Positions 5,876 to 14,712 of a stretch of DNA of 27,763 nucleotides are shown piece after piece (the stretch's first letter is position 1; every line of letters starts with the position of its first letter). Location of the stretch: the NCBI GenBank assembly GCA_023395515.1, contig JAEWZB010000069.1, positions 1 through 27,763 of the forward strand, read 5' to 3'. Source of the DNA: Bacillota bacterium. GTDB lineage: Bacteria; Bacillota; Syntrophomonadia; Syntrophomonadales; Syntrophomonadaceae. Under the pieces are notes generated by a model. The model was given only the letters and a program-made list of their open reading frames with translations, was not told where the DNA came from and made no database searches. Both the position numbers and the translations under genes were made by a program.

Positions 5876-7731
5876 GCGATAAAAATATGAGTACAACTCA
5901 AAGAATGCCCGGTATGGCAGGCGGGCGCGGTCCTATGCGCGGGCCTGTAGAGAAGGCCCACGATTTTAAGGGCACTTGGGGCAAACTTATTCGTTATTGC
6001 CACCAGTATATACCTGTGATTGTGATTGCGCTGATCATCGCGGCTGGCAGCACCGTGCTGCAAATTATCGGCCCTGATAAACTAAAAGATATGACTAATG
6101 AGATTGCCAAAGGGCTGCCTATGCTGATTAACGGTCAGCCGGTGATTAATGCTATTGACCTGAACGCAGTCATGAGTATCGCTATGCTGCTGGTGTTTTT
6201 CTACGCTGGATCAGCCTTGTTCAGCTTTGTGGAGAATTTTATGATGGCAACCATCACCGCCAAAATTTCAAAAAATATGCGCGAGGATATTTTCGCCAAA
6301 ATCAATCGGCTGCCACTTCGCTATTTTGATTCTACCAGCTACGGCGATGTGCTCAGCCGTGTGACCAATGACGTGGATGCCATTGGACAGACCTTAAATC
6401 AAAGCATTGACTCGCTGGTGCGGGCAGTTGCAATGTTTGCCGGTTCGCTTATTATGATGTTTTATACCAACTGGATTTTAGCGTTAACTGCCATTGTTTC
6501 CAGTTTGTTTGGATTTGGGTTTATGATGTTGAGTATGTCCAAATCGCAAAAATATTTTATCATACAGCAACAGGGACTGGGGGAAATCAACGGATATATT
6601 GAAGAAATCTATTCGGGGCATAATGTGGTCAAGGCATATAACGGCGGCCAGGCAGCCAAGGCGACCTTTGAGAAAATAAATGAAACCTTGTACAGCAGCG
6701 CCTGGAAATCCCAATTTATATCAGGGATGATGATACCCTTTATGAACTTTATCGGCAATTTCGGATATTTGGCCGTCTGCGTAGTCGGCGCGGCCCTCGC
6801 CATGAACGGAACCATTTCTTTTGGGGTGATTGTTGCGTTCATAATGTATGTCCGTCTCTTTACCCAGCCCCTATCACAACTGGCCCAGGCTATGCAAAAT
6901 CTGCAACGGACGGCTGCTGCCAGCGAGCGTGTCTTCGCTTTCTTAGAGGAAGAAGAATTGACGGAGGAAAGCCAAAAAGCGAAACTGCTCACCAATGTAA
7001 AAGGCCATGTGGAATTCAGGCATGTCAAGTTTGGCTATGAAAAAGATACCCCGGTCATCCACGATTTTTCCGCCCAAATCCGGGCCGGACAAAAGATCGC
7101 CATTGTTGGCCCGACCGGGGCGGGCAAGACCACCATTATGAACCTTCTGATGCGTTTTTATGAGCTGGACGGCGGCGAAATCTTACTGGACGGTATTCCC
7201 ACCCATCAGGTGACCAGGGAAAATGTGCATGAACAGTTTTGCATAGTTTTGCAGGATACTTGGATTTTTGAGGGAACCATCAAGGAGAATATCATTTACG
7301 CTAAGCCGGGCGTGACCGACGCGGAGATTACTGCCGCCTGTAAAGCGGTAGGGTTGCATCATTTTATCCAAACCCTGCCCCAGGGCTATGACACCGTATT
7401 AAACGACAAAACTAGCCTGTCTTTAGGACAAAAGCAGCTTGTCACCATTGCGCGAGCCATGATCCAAAACGCGCCACTCTTAATCCTGGATGAGGCGACC
7501 AGCTCGGTGGATACCAGAACGGAACGCATTGTGCAGGAGGCCATGGATAAGCTCACGGCTGGCCGGACCTCCTTTGTCATAGCCCATAGACTCTCCACCA
7601 TCAAGAACGCTGATATGATTTTATTTATGAACGACGGCAACATTGTAGAGGCCGGAACCCACGCGGAACTGCTGGAGAAAAACGGCTTCTATGCGGAACT
7701 TTACAACAGCCAATTTGAGCAGTCAGCGTAA
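5872..7731 (+). CDS. ABC exporter subunit with catalytic ATP site (YfiC-like)
   Basis: This is the partner half-transporter, 619 aa. The Met/Gly/Arg-rich N-terminal tail (residues 10-26) is common in this subunit type. The membrane domain spans about 45-330 and the ATPase domain about 370-605. Walker A is GPTGAGKT (413-420), Walker B ends D540-E541 with the catalytic Glu intact, and the switch His is H572 in IAHRLSTI. Its signature is LSLGQ (516-520), not LSGGQ. The functional ATP site would pair this Walker A/B with the intact signature of the other subunit. The start overlaps the upstream stop by ATGA, indicating translational coupling. A shared terminator follows. Confidence 0.94.
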   Translation: MSDKNMSTTQRMPGMAGGRGPMRGPVEKAHDFKGTWGKLIRYCHQYIPVIVIALIIAAGSTVLQIIGPDKLKDMTNEIAKGLPMLINGQPVINAIDLNAVMSIAMLLVFFYAGSALFSFVENFMMATITAKISKNMREDIFAKINRLPLRYFDSTSYGDVLSRVTNDVDAIGQTLNQSIDSLVRAVAMFAGSLIMMFYTNWILALTAIVSSLFGFGFMMLSMSKSQKYFIIQQQGLGEINGYIEEIYSGHNVVKAYNGGQAAKATFEKINETLYSSAWKSQFISGMMIPFMNFIGNFGYLAVCVVGAALAMNGTISFGVIVAFIMYVRLFTQPLSQLAQAMQNLQRTAAASERVFAFLEEEELTEESQKAKLLTNVKGHVEFRHVKFGYEKDTPVIHDFSAQIRAGQKIAIVGPTGAGKTTIMNLLMRFYELDGGEILLDGIPTHQVTRENVHEQFCIVLQDTWIFEGTIKENIIYAKPGVTDAEITAACKAVGLHHFIQTLPQGYDTVLNDKTSLSLGQKQLVTIARAMIQNAPLLILDEATSSVDTRTERIVQEAMDKLTAGRTSFVIAHRLSTIKNADMILFMNDGNIVEAGTHAELLEKNGFYAELYNSQFEQSA

Positions 7732-7780
7732 TGGCACGCCGTAAGCCAATAGAAAAGGGCTGTAAACAAAAGCCTCGGAG

Positions 7781-7821
7781 AAAAACCGCTTAAAATCGCA
7801 AGATTGGAGGCGGTTTTTTTT
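7781..7821. terminator. Bidirectional terminator between ABC exporter and kinase genes
   Basis: AAAAACCGC (7781-7789) pairs with GCGGTTTTT (7810-7818). An A-run lies on the left and eight Ts at 7814-7821 on the right, so the hairpin can end transcription from either strand. It sits between two convergent operons, and the kinase stop codon (7820-7822) lies in the T-tract. Confidence 0.8.
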
Positions 7822-9295
7822 ACGGGCTGGGCAGCCACACGGTAAAAGTGCATCCCTGCCCCTCCTGACTTTCTACTTCCAGCACCCCTTGATGAGCATC
7901 AACAATAGACTTAGTAATGGCTAAGCCTAATCCGGCTCCTCCGTATTTACGGGTCCGGGAAGAATCGCTGCGGTAAAAGCGGTCAAAAATATTGGCAATA
8001 TGTTTACTGCCGATACCGGGGCCATTATCTTGCAACGATAGTAAGGCTCCCTTGTCTTTCTCTCCCAAAAAGACCCGGATATGGCCGTCGACCGGATCGG
8101 TGTGCTGCACCGCATTCTGGAAAAGATTTAAAATTACCTGCTTGATCTGGTCACTATTGTATAGGCAGTTTACCCGGGGCTGAATATTCAGGCTAAGCTG
8201 GCGGGACCCAGCTAAAATGCGCAATTGCGGCTCCATTTCCCGGACTACTTCATCTAAAAATCCGGCCTGTACTTCTATCTGGGGGGTACGGTCCATACGG
8301 CTTAACAGCAGCAGATCATGAATCAGCTTGTTTAAACGTTGTGATTCACTGTGCATACTTTTTAAGGCTTTTTCCAATTCCTCGGGTTGGTTGGCAGCCC
8401 CCCGCAACAGGACTTCCAGAAAACCGTGGATGGAAGTTAGCGGAGTACGTAGTTCATGAGAAGCGTCAGCAATAAATTGACGCATTTGCGCCTGGGTTTC
8501 CTTTTCCGCTTTAAAAGACGCTTCCAGACGTTCCAGCATACCGTTAAAAGATTCCGACAGCCGGTCGATTTCCTCTTGACCTTGTTTTATAGGAAAACGC
8601 CGGTCCAGATTACCGGCATCGATCTGTCCGGCAGTATCCACCATATTAGATAAAGGAACCAAGGTCTTTTTCAGCAGTGGTGAAAAAAGTGCCAGCCCCA
8701 AGAGCAAAGCTAGTAAAGACAGAAATAGGAAAGTAAACAACTGGCGCAGCAGCAACGCTTTAAGCGGTGCAGTAGGAGTGCTGATTTGAACTACTCCCAT
8801 CAATGCTTCACTGCCTCGCAGTACCCCTTCGGAATTTGTTCTAATGCTGACCGGCTGTAGTACTACCAGATGTTCCTGATCCCGGAAATGGACCACCTGA
8901 TAGCTCAAGCGCGAGGTATTTTCCATAGCATTATCATAATCTGCATCGTCCAGACGGAGAGGATAAAGATTATCGTGATTATCAGATAACACCGAGTAAC
9001 TGCCCTCTGTATCAATAAACGCCAAGGTTGTTTCTGTAGAATAATATCGTAGCAGCAGCCGTTCATTGGGGGTAGAAATAGTAAGCGTTTTCCAGGCCGG
9101 AGGAGGAATCGATAAAACCTGGCTCTGCAAACTCATAGCTTTATTGCGATAGATTACTTCCTGCATAAACAAATATTGCAGAAAACCGACCAGCAACAAT
9201 ACCAAAGCCAGAATAAGCAGAGTACGGGATAAAAGCTGGGTACGCAAAGAATGGGGAGACAGCAGCCCCCCTATGGTAAAGTGTTCTTTTTTCAT
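7820..9295 (-). CDS. Sensor histidine kinase of the exporter operon
   Basis: This 491-aa membrane kinase has one TM segment near residues 24-44, an extracytoplasmic sensor of about 140 residues, a second TM segment near 183-206, a HAMP domain, a HisKA domain and a HATPase domain. The phospho-acceptor is H280 in FIADASHELRTPLTS. The N-box is around N394, the G1 box is DNGPGIG (423-429) and the G2 box is GGAGLGLAI (452-460), so all catalytic motifs are intact. It is the last gene of an operon starting at macA. The ATG overlaps the ancestral end of the response regulator by ATGA. The stimulus is unknown; gene order suggests cell-envelope or antimicrobial stress. Confidence 0.95.
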   Translation of the reverse strand: MKKEHFTIGGLLSPHSLRTQLLSRTLLILALVLLLVGFLQYLFMQEVIYRNKAMSLQSQVLSIPPPAWKTLTISTPNERLLLRYYSTETTLAFIDTEGSYSVLSDNHDNLYPLRLDDADYDNAMENTSRLSYQVVHFRDQEHLVVLQPVSIRTNSEGVLRGSEALMGVVQISTPTAPLKALLLRQLFTFLFLSLLALLLGLALFSPLLKKTLVPLSNMVDTAGQIDAGNLDRRFPIKQGQEEIDRLSESFNGMLERLEASFKAEKETQAQMRQFIADASHELRTPLTSIHGFLEVLLRGAANQPEELEKALKSMHSESQRLNKLIHDLLLLSRMDRTPQIEVQAGFLDEVVREMEPQLRILAGSRQLSLNIQPRVNCLYNSDQIKQVILNLFQNAVQHTDPVDGHIRVFLGEKDKGALLSLQDNGPGIGSKHIANIFDRFYRSDSSRTRKYGGAGLGLAITKSIVDAHQGVLEVESQEGQGCTFTVWLPSP

Positions 9296-9339
9296 GGCAA
9301 ATCCACCCGGTAGCCTGATCCGCGCAAAGTACGGATGAG
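9292..9339 (-). other. Severed C-terminal wing codons of the response regulator
   Basis: Directly after the regulator's TAA, the same frame encodes 15 more codons reading LIRTLRGSGYRVDLP, then TGA at 9292-9294. LIRTxRGxGYRV is the conserved OmpR-family wing that normally ends such proteins. The TGA overlaps the kinase ATG as ATGA, the usual layout of such gene pairs. This tail is therefore the original 3' end of the regulator gene, cut off by one nonsense codon, unless the TAA is read through. Confidence 0.85.
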
Positions 9340-9975
9340 TTAATGATTTTTGTCCCCCAGCTTATCGCGTAGTGACCTAATATATACTTCTACTATATTC
9401 TGATCACCGCCAAAATCATACCCCCATACCCGGTCCAGTATCAAAGTTTTACTTAAAACTAAACCGCGATTTAAAACCAAAAATTTAAGCAGCTCATATT
9501 CGGTAGGAGAAAGCTCCAGTAATCGTTCATCCATTTTGATTTCTTTGCGGCGGTCATCAATTAAAAATGGCCCCACATGGACTTCGCTAAACAGATGAGG
9601 AAACTGGTTGCGCAGCCGGGCGTAGATCCGGGCCAGCAATTCTTCAAAGCTGAAAGGTTTGACCATATAATCATCAGCTCCCAAGTTAAGCCCTTTGACC
9701 CGGTCGTCTACCTCGTCACGGGCAGTCAGCATAATAACCGCCAGATTTTCCGTCTTTTTCAGCATACGGCATACCTCAAAACCGTCCATCCCCGGCATCA
9801 TCACATCCAGGATAACTACCTGGGGTTGGAATTCTCCCAGCATAGTTATGGCAGTAATACCGTCCTGACAAGTCTGCACTTTGAAGCCCTCATTGCGTAA
9901 TCCCAACTCCAAAAATTGCAGTATATTCGGCTCATCGTCTACCACCAGAATTTTAATGTCTTTCAAAGGATGCAT
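9340..9975 (-). CDS. OmpR-family response regulator, truncated by a nonsense codon
   Basis: The receiver domain (about residues 5-120) has the acidic pair D13/D14, phospho-acceptor D57, T84 and K106, all intact. A winged-helix DNA-binding domain starts near residue 130. The reading frame stops at residue 211, after RSLRDKLGDKNH. OmpR-family proteins usually end about 15 residues later with an IRTxRGxGYR wing, and exactly that sequence follows in frame after the TAA at 9340-9342. A full product would be about 227 aa, the normal length. DNA binding may be impaired because the wing hairpin is missing. It sits between the TolC-like gene and the kinase. A sequencing error, or a recent loss-of-function mutation, are the simplest explanations. 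Confidence 0.93.
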   Translation of the reverse strand: MHPLKDIKILVVDDEPNILQFLELGLRNEGFKVQTCQDGITAITMLGEFQPQVVILDVMMPGMDGFEVCRMLKKTENLAVIMLTARDEVDDRVKGLNLGADDYMVKPFSFEELLARIYARLRNQFPHLFSEVHVGPFLIDDRRKEIKMDERLLELSPTEYELLKFLVLNRGLVLSKTLILDRVWGYDFGGDQNIVEVYIRSLRDKLGDKNH

Positions 9976-10030
9976 ACCCGGTCACCGCCTATCATCATAT
10001 TCCTATCATATCTGAACGGCTGAAATGTTT

Positions 10031-11131
10031 CTATACCCAGGGTTTGGCAAACTTCATTTTCAGAAGCTCATGTTGATAAACTAACGCTTTAAGCGACTGG
10101 CCTTTGCTGCTCAAATCCGTTTGGGAAGCCAGCAGGTCTCCTTTTGGTATAAGTCCCATTTCGTATTTGAGCAGTAACCCCTGATATTGCTCTTCTGCTA
10201 ATTTCAAAGCCTGTTGCTGGGTATTGTATTGTTCCTGCAAACTGCAGATACTAGCATAAGTATTACGCAGGCTTTGCTGCAATTGAGCTTTGGTCTGGGC
10301 TGCCGATAGCTCTGCTTTGCTGATGTCCAGGTCTCGGGAGCGGTAGTTGTTACCGGTAACTTCCCCCGAAACGGTATAAAGCTGCAAGGACAGCTCCGCC
10401 AGTTCCACTGACTTCTGTGCTTTCCATAAAGTTGGATTGCCAGAAAGACGGCGGGTAATTTCCAAATCCAAATCACTTACTTCAAGGGGAGACCAGGTCA
10501 AATCATCGGTCAATACCGGTCTTTGCTTACCATTCAATCCGATTAATTCATTTAACTGCACATAACTTTGCTCCAGATTAGAATGGCTTTGAGCCAGGTT
10601 ACTTTCCTGGTTATTGTAATTCACCTGGGCTGATTTTACATTTTGCCAGCTTACCGTACCGGCACTAAAGCCTATTTGCGCTGCTAAATGCTGATACTGC
10701 GCATATTCAAGAGCTATCTCCGCCGCTTTTAGTTTTTCCTGAGCGGATAAAACCTCAGTATATTTCTGATAAACTTGATAAGCAATGCTGTCTTCCTCTA
10801 AAATACGATCCTGCTTGCTAACCTGCAAATTTATATCCTGCTGTACCAAGCTTAAAAAAACCCGGCTAGCTTCATCGTTGCCACCTGACAGGGGAGTCCA
10901 ATTTACCTTGGAAGCGGCTTCCTCCCGGCTTATCTCGCCTTGTTCCACATTATATTCGGCCAGCCGGACAGTATGGCTGCGAGCTATGGCCCGCTTAACC
11001 GCTTCTTCTAAAGACAGCTTCAGTTCAGTCTCTTGACTGACGGCCCACACCGGCTCCGACACAGTCAGGAAACTGCAGGCAATAATTCCTGTCATCAGGA
11101 AAATAAAAAATCTTTTCCGCCATCTAAACAT
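10031..11131 (-). CDS. TolC-like protein with reduced barrel segments
   Basis: This 366-aa protein has a signal peptide (hydrophobic 8-23, likely cleavage after VWA-30) and two TolC-type repeats of long helices. The repeats include LEEAVKRAIARSHTVRLAEYN (41-61), KYEMGLIPKGDLL and a C-terminal FAKPW. Gram-negative TolC proteins are usually 430-480 aa, with Ser/Tyr-rich beta-strand inserts forming an outer-membrane barrel. Here the corresponding stretches, about residues 76-92 and 251-266, are only 15-20 aa and do not look like transmembrane strands. It lies 24 bp after the permease gene, behind GGAGG. It probably works with the MacA/MacB-like proteins, perhaps as an extracellular or wall-spanning helical tube. 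That role is inference. Confidence 0.85.
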   Translation of the reverse strand: MFRWRKRFFIFLMTGIIACSFLTVSEPVWAVSQETELKLSLEEAVKRAIARSHTVRLAEYNVEQGEISREEAASKVNWTPLSGGNDEASRVFLSLVQQDINLQVSKQDRILEEDSIAYQVYQKYTEVLSAQEKLKAAEIALEYAQYQHLAAQIGFSAGTVSWQNVKSAQVNYNNQESNLAQSHSNLEQSYVQLNELIGLNGKQRPVLTDDLTWSPLEVSDLDLEITRRLSGNPTLWKAQKSVELAELSLQLYTVSGEVTGNNYRSRDLDISKAELSAAQTKAQLQQSLRNTYASICSLQEQYNTQQQALKLAEEQYQGLLLKYEMGLIPKGDLLASQTDLSSKGQSLKALVYQHELLKMKFAKPWV

Positions 11132-11155
11132 TGAGGCGACCTCCTTCTGTAATTA

Positions 11156-12367
11156 TTATTCAAAACGCAGTGCTTCGATGGGGTTGGAATTAGCTGCCTT
11201 GCGGGCCGGATAATAACCGAAAAACAAACCGATCATCACCGAAAATCCCATAGAAATAAGGACCAGCCCGGGAGATATCTTTATGGTCAAACCAGCCAAT
11301 AAGCTTAATATGTAAGAAACTCCCCATCCCATCAGCACTCCTATGACTCCGCCCATAAAGCACAGCAATAAAGCCTCAATTAAAAACTGGGATAAAATAG
11401 CCCGGGTAGTTGCCCCGATAGCCATGCGAATACCAATCTCCCGGGTACGCTCGGTTACCGAAACCAGCATGATGTTCATAATACCTATCCCCCCTACCAG
11501 CAAAGAAACGGCTGCAATACCTCCCAATAAAAAAGTCAGCATTTTGGTAGTATCTGCAATGGTGGATAAAATCTCGGTCATATCCTGAATATAGAAGTCA
11601 TCTTCAGCATTGTCGGCTAAACGGTGGCGCTGCCGTAAAAGCGTAGTAGTATATTCTTTCAAAGGAGCCAACGCCTCCGGGCTGACCGCCTGTAAATTAA
11701 TAGAACGCACATTCTGGGAGCCGGTAAACCTCTGCTGGGCAGTAGTCAGCGGAATATAGATAATATCGTCTTGATCGGACATACCGCTCCCGCCTTTTTC
11801 CTCCAATACCCCTATAACGGTAAAATTAATGCCGTTGATACGTAAAGATTGCCCGACTGAGGTCAATTCCTGACCAAATAAATTGACTGCCACCGTGCGT
11901 CCCAGTACTGCTACCCGGCTCATCTGCCCGACTTCCTCACTCTCAAAAAAACTGCCTTCCGCCGTAGACCAGTTTTTAATTATCATCAGTTCGGGAACGG
12001 TACCGGTCACCGTGGTAGTCCAGGTATTACTGCCGGCAGCAATAGTGGCATTGTTTACCCCGACTTCTGCTGCAACATTTTCCACCAGAGGCAGGCCTTT
12101 AATAGCTTCCACATCGCCCATAGTTAATTGGGCACTGCTGCTCCCTCCGCGAATAGGGCCAAAACTGCCTCCCGGAGAAATGGTGAGCAGATTGGCTCCC
12201 ATGCTGGAAATCCTGTCAGTGATGCCCGCAGCGGTACCTTGACCAAGGGCAACCATAATAATAACTGCTCCCACCCCGATAATTACCCCTAACATGGTAA
12301 GAGCGGAACGCATTTTGTTAACCACCAGGCTTCGCCACGCCATTTGCAGGCTGGAAAGTAAATTCAT
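11156..12367 (-). CDS. macB: MacB-type ABC permease
   Basis: This 403-aa protein has the MacB/FtsX topology: TM1 at about 20-42, a large extracytoplasmic domain of about 45-275, and TM2-TM4 near 278-305, 325-355 and 365-390. The MRSALTMLGVIIGVGAVI segment and the TERTREIGIRMAIGAT loop are hallmark MacB sequences. Such mechanotransmission transporters push substrates such as peptides, macrolides or toxins from outside the membrane, without carrying them across a channel of their own. Here the ATPase is a separate gene, as is common in Gram-positives. The ATG overlaps the ATPase stop by ATGA, so the two are coupled. It ends in the usual ARKAANSNPIEALRFE motif. Confidence 0.95.
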   Translation of the reverse strand: MNLLSSLQMAWRSLVVNKMRSALTMLGVIIGVGAVIIMVALGQGTAAGITDRISSMGANLLTISPGGSFGPIRGGSSSAQLTMGDVEAIKGLPLVENVAAEVGVNNATIAAGSNTWTTTVTGTVPELMIIKNWSTAEGSFFESEEVGQMSRVAVLGRTVAVNLFGQELTSVGQSLRINGINFTVIGVLEEKGGSGMSDQDDIIYIPLTTAQQRFTGSQNVRSINLQAVSPEALAPLKEYTTTLLRQRHRLADNAEDDFYIQDMTEILSTIADTTKMLTFLLGGIAAVSLLVGGIGIMNIMLVSVTERTREIGIRMAIGATTRAILSQFLIEALLLCFMGGVIGVLMGWGVSYILSLLAGLTIKISPGLVLISMGFSVMIGLFFGYYPARKAANSNPIEALRFE

Positions 12368-13119
12368 ATCATTAATCCCGCCTTATCTGTCATTTCTGTT
12401 TTAATATCCAGGTTCGCCTCTTGCGGAGAAGATACGGCCTCATCACTGACGATACAACCATCACTAATCCGGATAATACGCTGGCAATGGTAAGCTATAT
12501 CCGGTTCGTGGGTTACGATGGCAATTGACAAACCCTGCTCCCGGTGCAAACGCTGCAGCAATGACATAATTTCTATACTAGTTCTGGTATCCAGAGCTCC
12601 GGTAGGCTCATCAGCCAATAGCAGAGCGGGGCGGTTAACTAGTGACCGGGCAATAGCCACCCGCTGTTGCTGACCTCCGGAAAGCTGTTGGGGACGATGG
12701 TGCTCCCGTCCCGCCAGACCTACCAGCTTCAGCATTTCCAAACCGCGCTTCAACCGTTCTCTAGCCGGTACTCCCGCATATACCAGGGGCAGACATACAT
12801 TTTCCAAGGCCGAGGACCGGGCCAGCAGATTGAAATTCTGAAACACAAAACCGATTAATATATTGCGAAAATGAGCCAATTGATCCCGCTCCAAAGACAT
12901 TACATCATAACCGGCAAAAACATAGCGTCCGGAATCGGGGACATCTAAACAGCCCAGCAAATTCATAAGGGTAGATTTTCCGGAACCGGATGGACCCATA
13001 ATGGCCAGCATCTCGCCGGTAGCAACATTCAGGGAAACCGAGCGTAAGGCCTTAACCGGCTCCCCGGCTCCGTAATAGGTCTTACTTATATGATGTAGAT
13101 CGATAAGATTCTTGTGCAT
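12364..13119 (-). CDS. MacB/LolD-type ABC ATPase
   Basis: This 251-aa cytoplasmic ATPase energises the MacB-like permease encoded immediately downstream. Walker A is GPSGSGKST (42-50), the Q-loop lies in GFVFQNFNLL, the signature is LSGGQ (146-150), Walker B ends ADE (D170, E171) and the switch His is H204 (IVTHEPDIA). All catalytic residues are present. The length exceeds the usual 225-235 aa by a short C-terminal tail (about residues 222-251) of no clear function. The SD GGAGGTGA precedes the ATG. The gene is 21 bp after the adaptor gene and overlaps the permease gene by 4 bp. Confidence 0.96.
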   Translation of the reverse strand: MHKNLIDLHHISKTYYGAGEPVKALRSVSLNVATGEMLAIMGPSGSGKSTLMNLLGCLDVPDSGRYVFAGYDVMSLERDQLAHFRNILIGFVFQNFNLLARSSALENVCLPLVYAGVPARERLKRGLEMLKLVGLAGREHHRPQQLSGGQQQRVAIARSLVNRPALLLADEPTGALDTRTSIEIMSLLQRLHREQGLSIAIVTHEPDIAYHCQRIIRISDGCIVSDEAVSSPQEANLDIKTEMTDKAGLMI

Positions 13120-13140
13120 ACGGTCACCTCCCTAACCAGC

Positions 13141-14658
13141 CTAAAATCCAGGACGGACCACAGTCATACCGCCGCCGCCTCTCGCCCTTACATTGGGACT
13201 ACTGCCGGGATTGCCGGAGCTTGAACCGGAGCTCAAATTATTATTCACCGTAGTTGACCCGATAATCACCTCTTCACCTTCATTAAGACCGGAGATGACT
13301 TTATAAACCGAGCCATTGCTCATGCCCAGACGGACGGTTTTAACTACCGGAGTGCCGTTTTCCAGTACTACTACCATACCCCGGCTGCCTTCATCATTAT
13401 CGCCACTAGCCTTTTCCCGAACAATTTGCGGCTCTGCACCCGAATCAGTAGGCAAAGAGCGCGGCTTACCGTTATTAGCAGGTTGAGTACCAGCATCCGG
13501 CTCATTATCAGAATTTGGTTTAATACCGTTTGCAGAATCGGGAGAGGGAGCCGCCAAATCGTCCCGTACCTGGGGATTTTGCCTCAGGTAATTCTGAGCA
13601 AAGCTGGCCGCCATCATGGGAACGGTCAAAACATCGTCTTCCCGCACCACAATGATAGTGGCCGAAACCGACATACCTGAATAAAGCTGGTTATCCGGGT
13701 CCTCGCAAGATATTAAAACGGGATAGTACTGAACATTGCTGACGCTTTGCGCTTCCGGAGTAACCCGTACCACCTGACCATGAAATACTTGGTTGGGATA
13801 AGCATTGCTGGTAAACTCTACTTTCTGCCCTACTTTAATCCGGCCGATATCGGCTTCATTAACTAAAGCACTTAACTGCAGTTCCTGGCTCATAACCGTC
13901 AGCAAAGTACTGCTGCTGCTGTTGATACCATTAATCTGCCCGACTTGACCATTTACCGCCCCGATAATACCGTCAAAAGGAGCAATAAGGGTAGCTCCAT
14001 CCAAATCGGACTGGGCCTGTTCTATTTTGGCCTGATCGTTAACCAATTTGGCCTCTGCCGAGGCCAGCTCCAACTCGCTTTTACGCAAATTATTACTAGC
14101 CAGATCCAGTTCCGATTGCGCAATAAGCCCCGCTTCAAACAGTTGTTCCTGTTGACTAAGAGTTTTTTGATTGCTTTCATAATTCATAGTTAAGCTTTGC
14201 AGACTAATTTCATTTTGCAGCAACGAACTGCGGGCCTGTTCTAAAGCCGCCTTTAAAGTAGCCGGATCTTGCTGAGCTAAGACCTGTCCGGTACTAACCT
14301 GGTCACCAGGCTGTACATTCAAAGCAATGATAGTACTGTCATTTTTAAAGCCCATTTGCGACATTTTAACCGGCTCCAGAGTTCCGGTAGCTTCAATGGT
14401 GTCCATAATACTGGCTTTAGCAACTGCTGTAGTAAGAAATTCAGCCCGGTCATCCGTACCTAAAAACTTATGCAAACCCATTCCGGCTGCAGCTAAAACA
14501 ACTACGGCTGTCAATGTGAGCAGTATCTTCTTTTTTCTATCTAGTTTACGGAAACGGTTCTTGACCAGTACTTCTTTAAAGAGATCATCTTCTAATCCCG
14601 GGGGATCGTTTGAAATCGCACTTTCCGAAGGAACAGGCGAGTTAAAGGAATCCGTCAT
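13141..14658 (-). CDS. MacA/HlyD-type membrane-fusion adaptor
   Basis: This 505-aa protein has a cytoplasmic N-terminus of about 44 residues, one TM segment (about 45-66), and a split lipoyl domain around a coiled coil of about 133-222. Beta-barrel and membrane-proximal domains follow. The lipoyl halves are recognisable at GDQVSTGQVLAQQDP (118-132) and TLIAPFDGIIGAVNGQVGQ (223-241). A Pro/Asn/Asp-rich low-complexity insert (about 364-428) splits the membrane-proximal domain, and the C-terminus (about 474-505) is Ser/Gly-rich. The protein would connect the MacB-like permease with the TolC-like tube. It is the first gene of the operon, with direct repeats upstream. The start is ATG with SD GGAGTGAT. 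Confidence 0.94.
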   Translation of the reverse strand: MTDSFNSPVPSESAISNDPPGLEDDLFKEVLVKNRFRKLDRKKKILLTLTAVVVLAAAGMGLHKFLGTDDRAEFLTTAVAKASIMDTIEATGTLEPVKMSQMGFKNDSTIIALNVQPGDQVSTGQVLAQQDPATLKAALEQARSSLLQNEISLQSLTMNYESNQKTLSQQEQLFEAGLIAQSELDLASNNLRKSELELASAEAKLVNDQAKIEQAQSDLDGATLIAPFDGIIGAVNGQVGQINGINSSSSTLLTVMSQELQLSALVNEADIGRIKVGQKVEFTSNAYPNQVFHGQVVRVTPEAQSVSNVQYYPVLISCEDPDNQLYSGMSVSATIIVVREDDVLTVPMMAASFAQNYLRQNPQVRDDLAAPSPDSANGIKPNSDNEPDAGTQPANNGKPRSLPTDSGAEPQIVREKASGDNDEGSRGMVVVLENGTPVVKTVRLGMSNGSVYKVISGLNEGEEVIIGSTTVNNNLSSGSSSGNPGSSPNVRARGGGGMTVVRPGF

Positions 14659-14712
14659 AAGTTTTCATCACTCCGTTTTGCTATATTTCTTCATTCATTA
14701 TTCAATTGTTAA

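Noticed and set aside
7731..7793. A 20-codon ORF starting at an ATG that overlaps the stop of the second ABC subunit
   Set aside because: It ends inside the terminator stem, has a basic low-information sequence and no independent support; probably chance.
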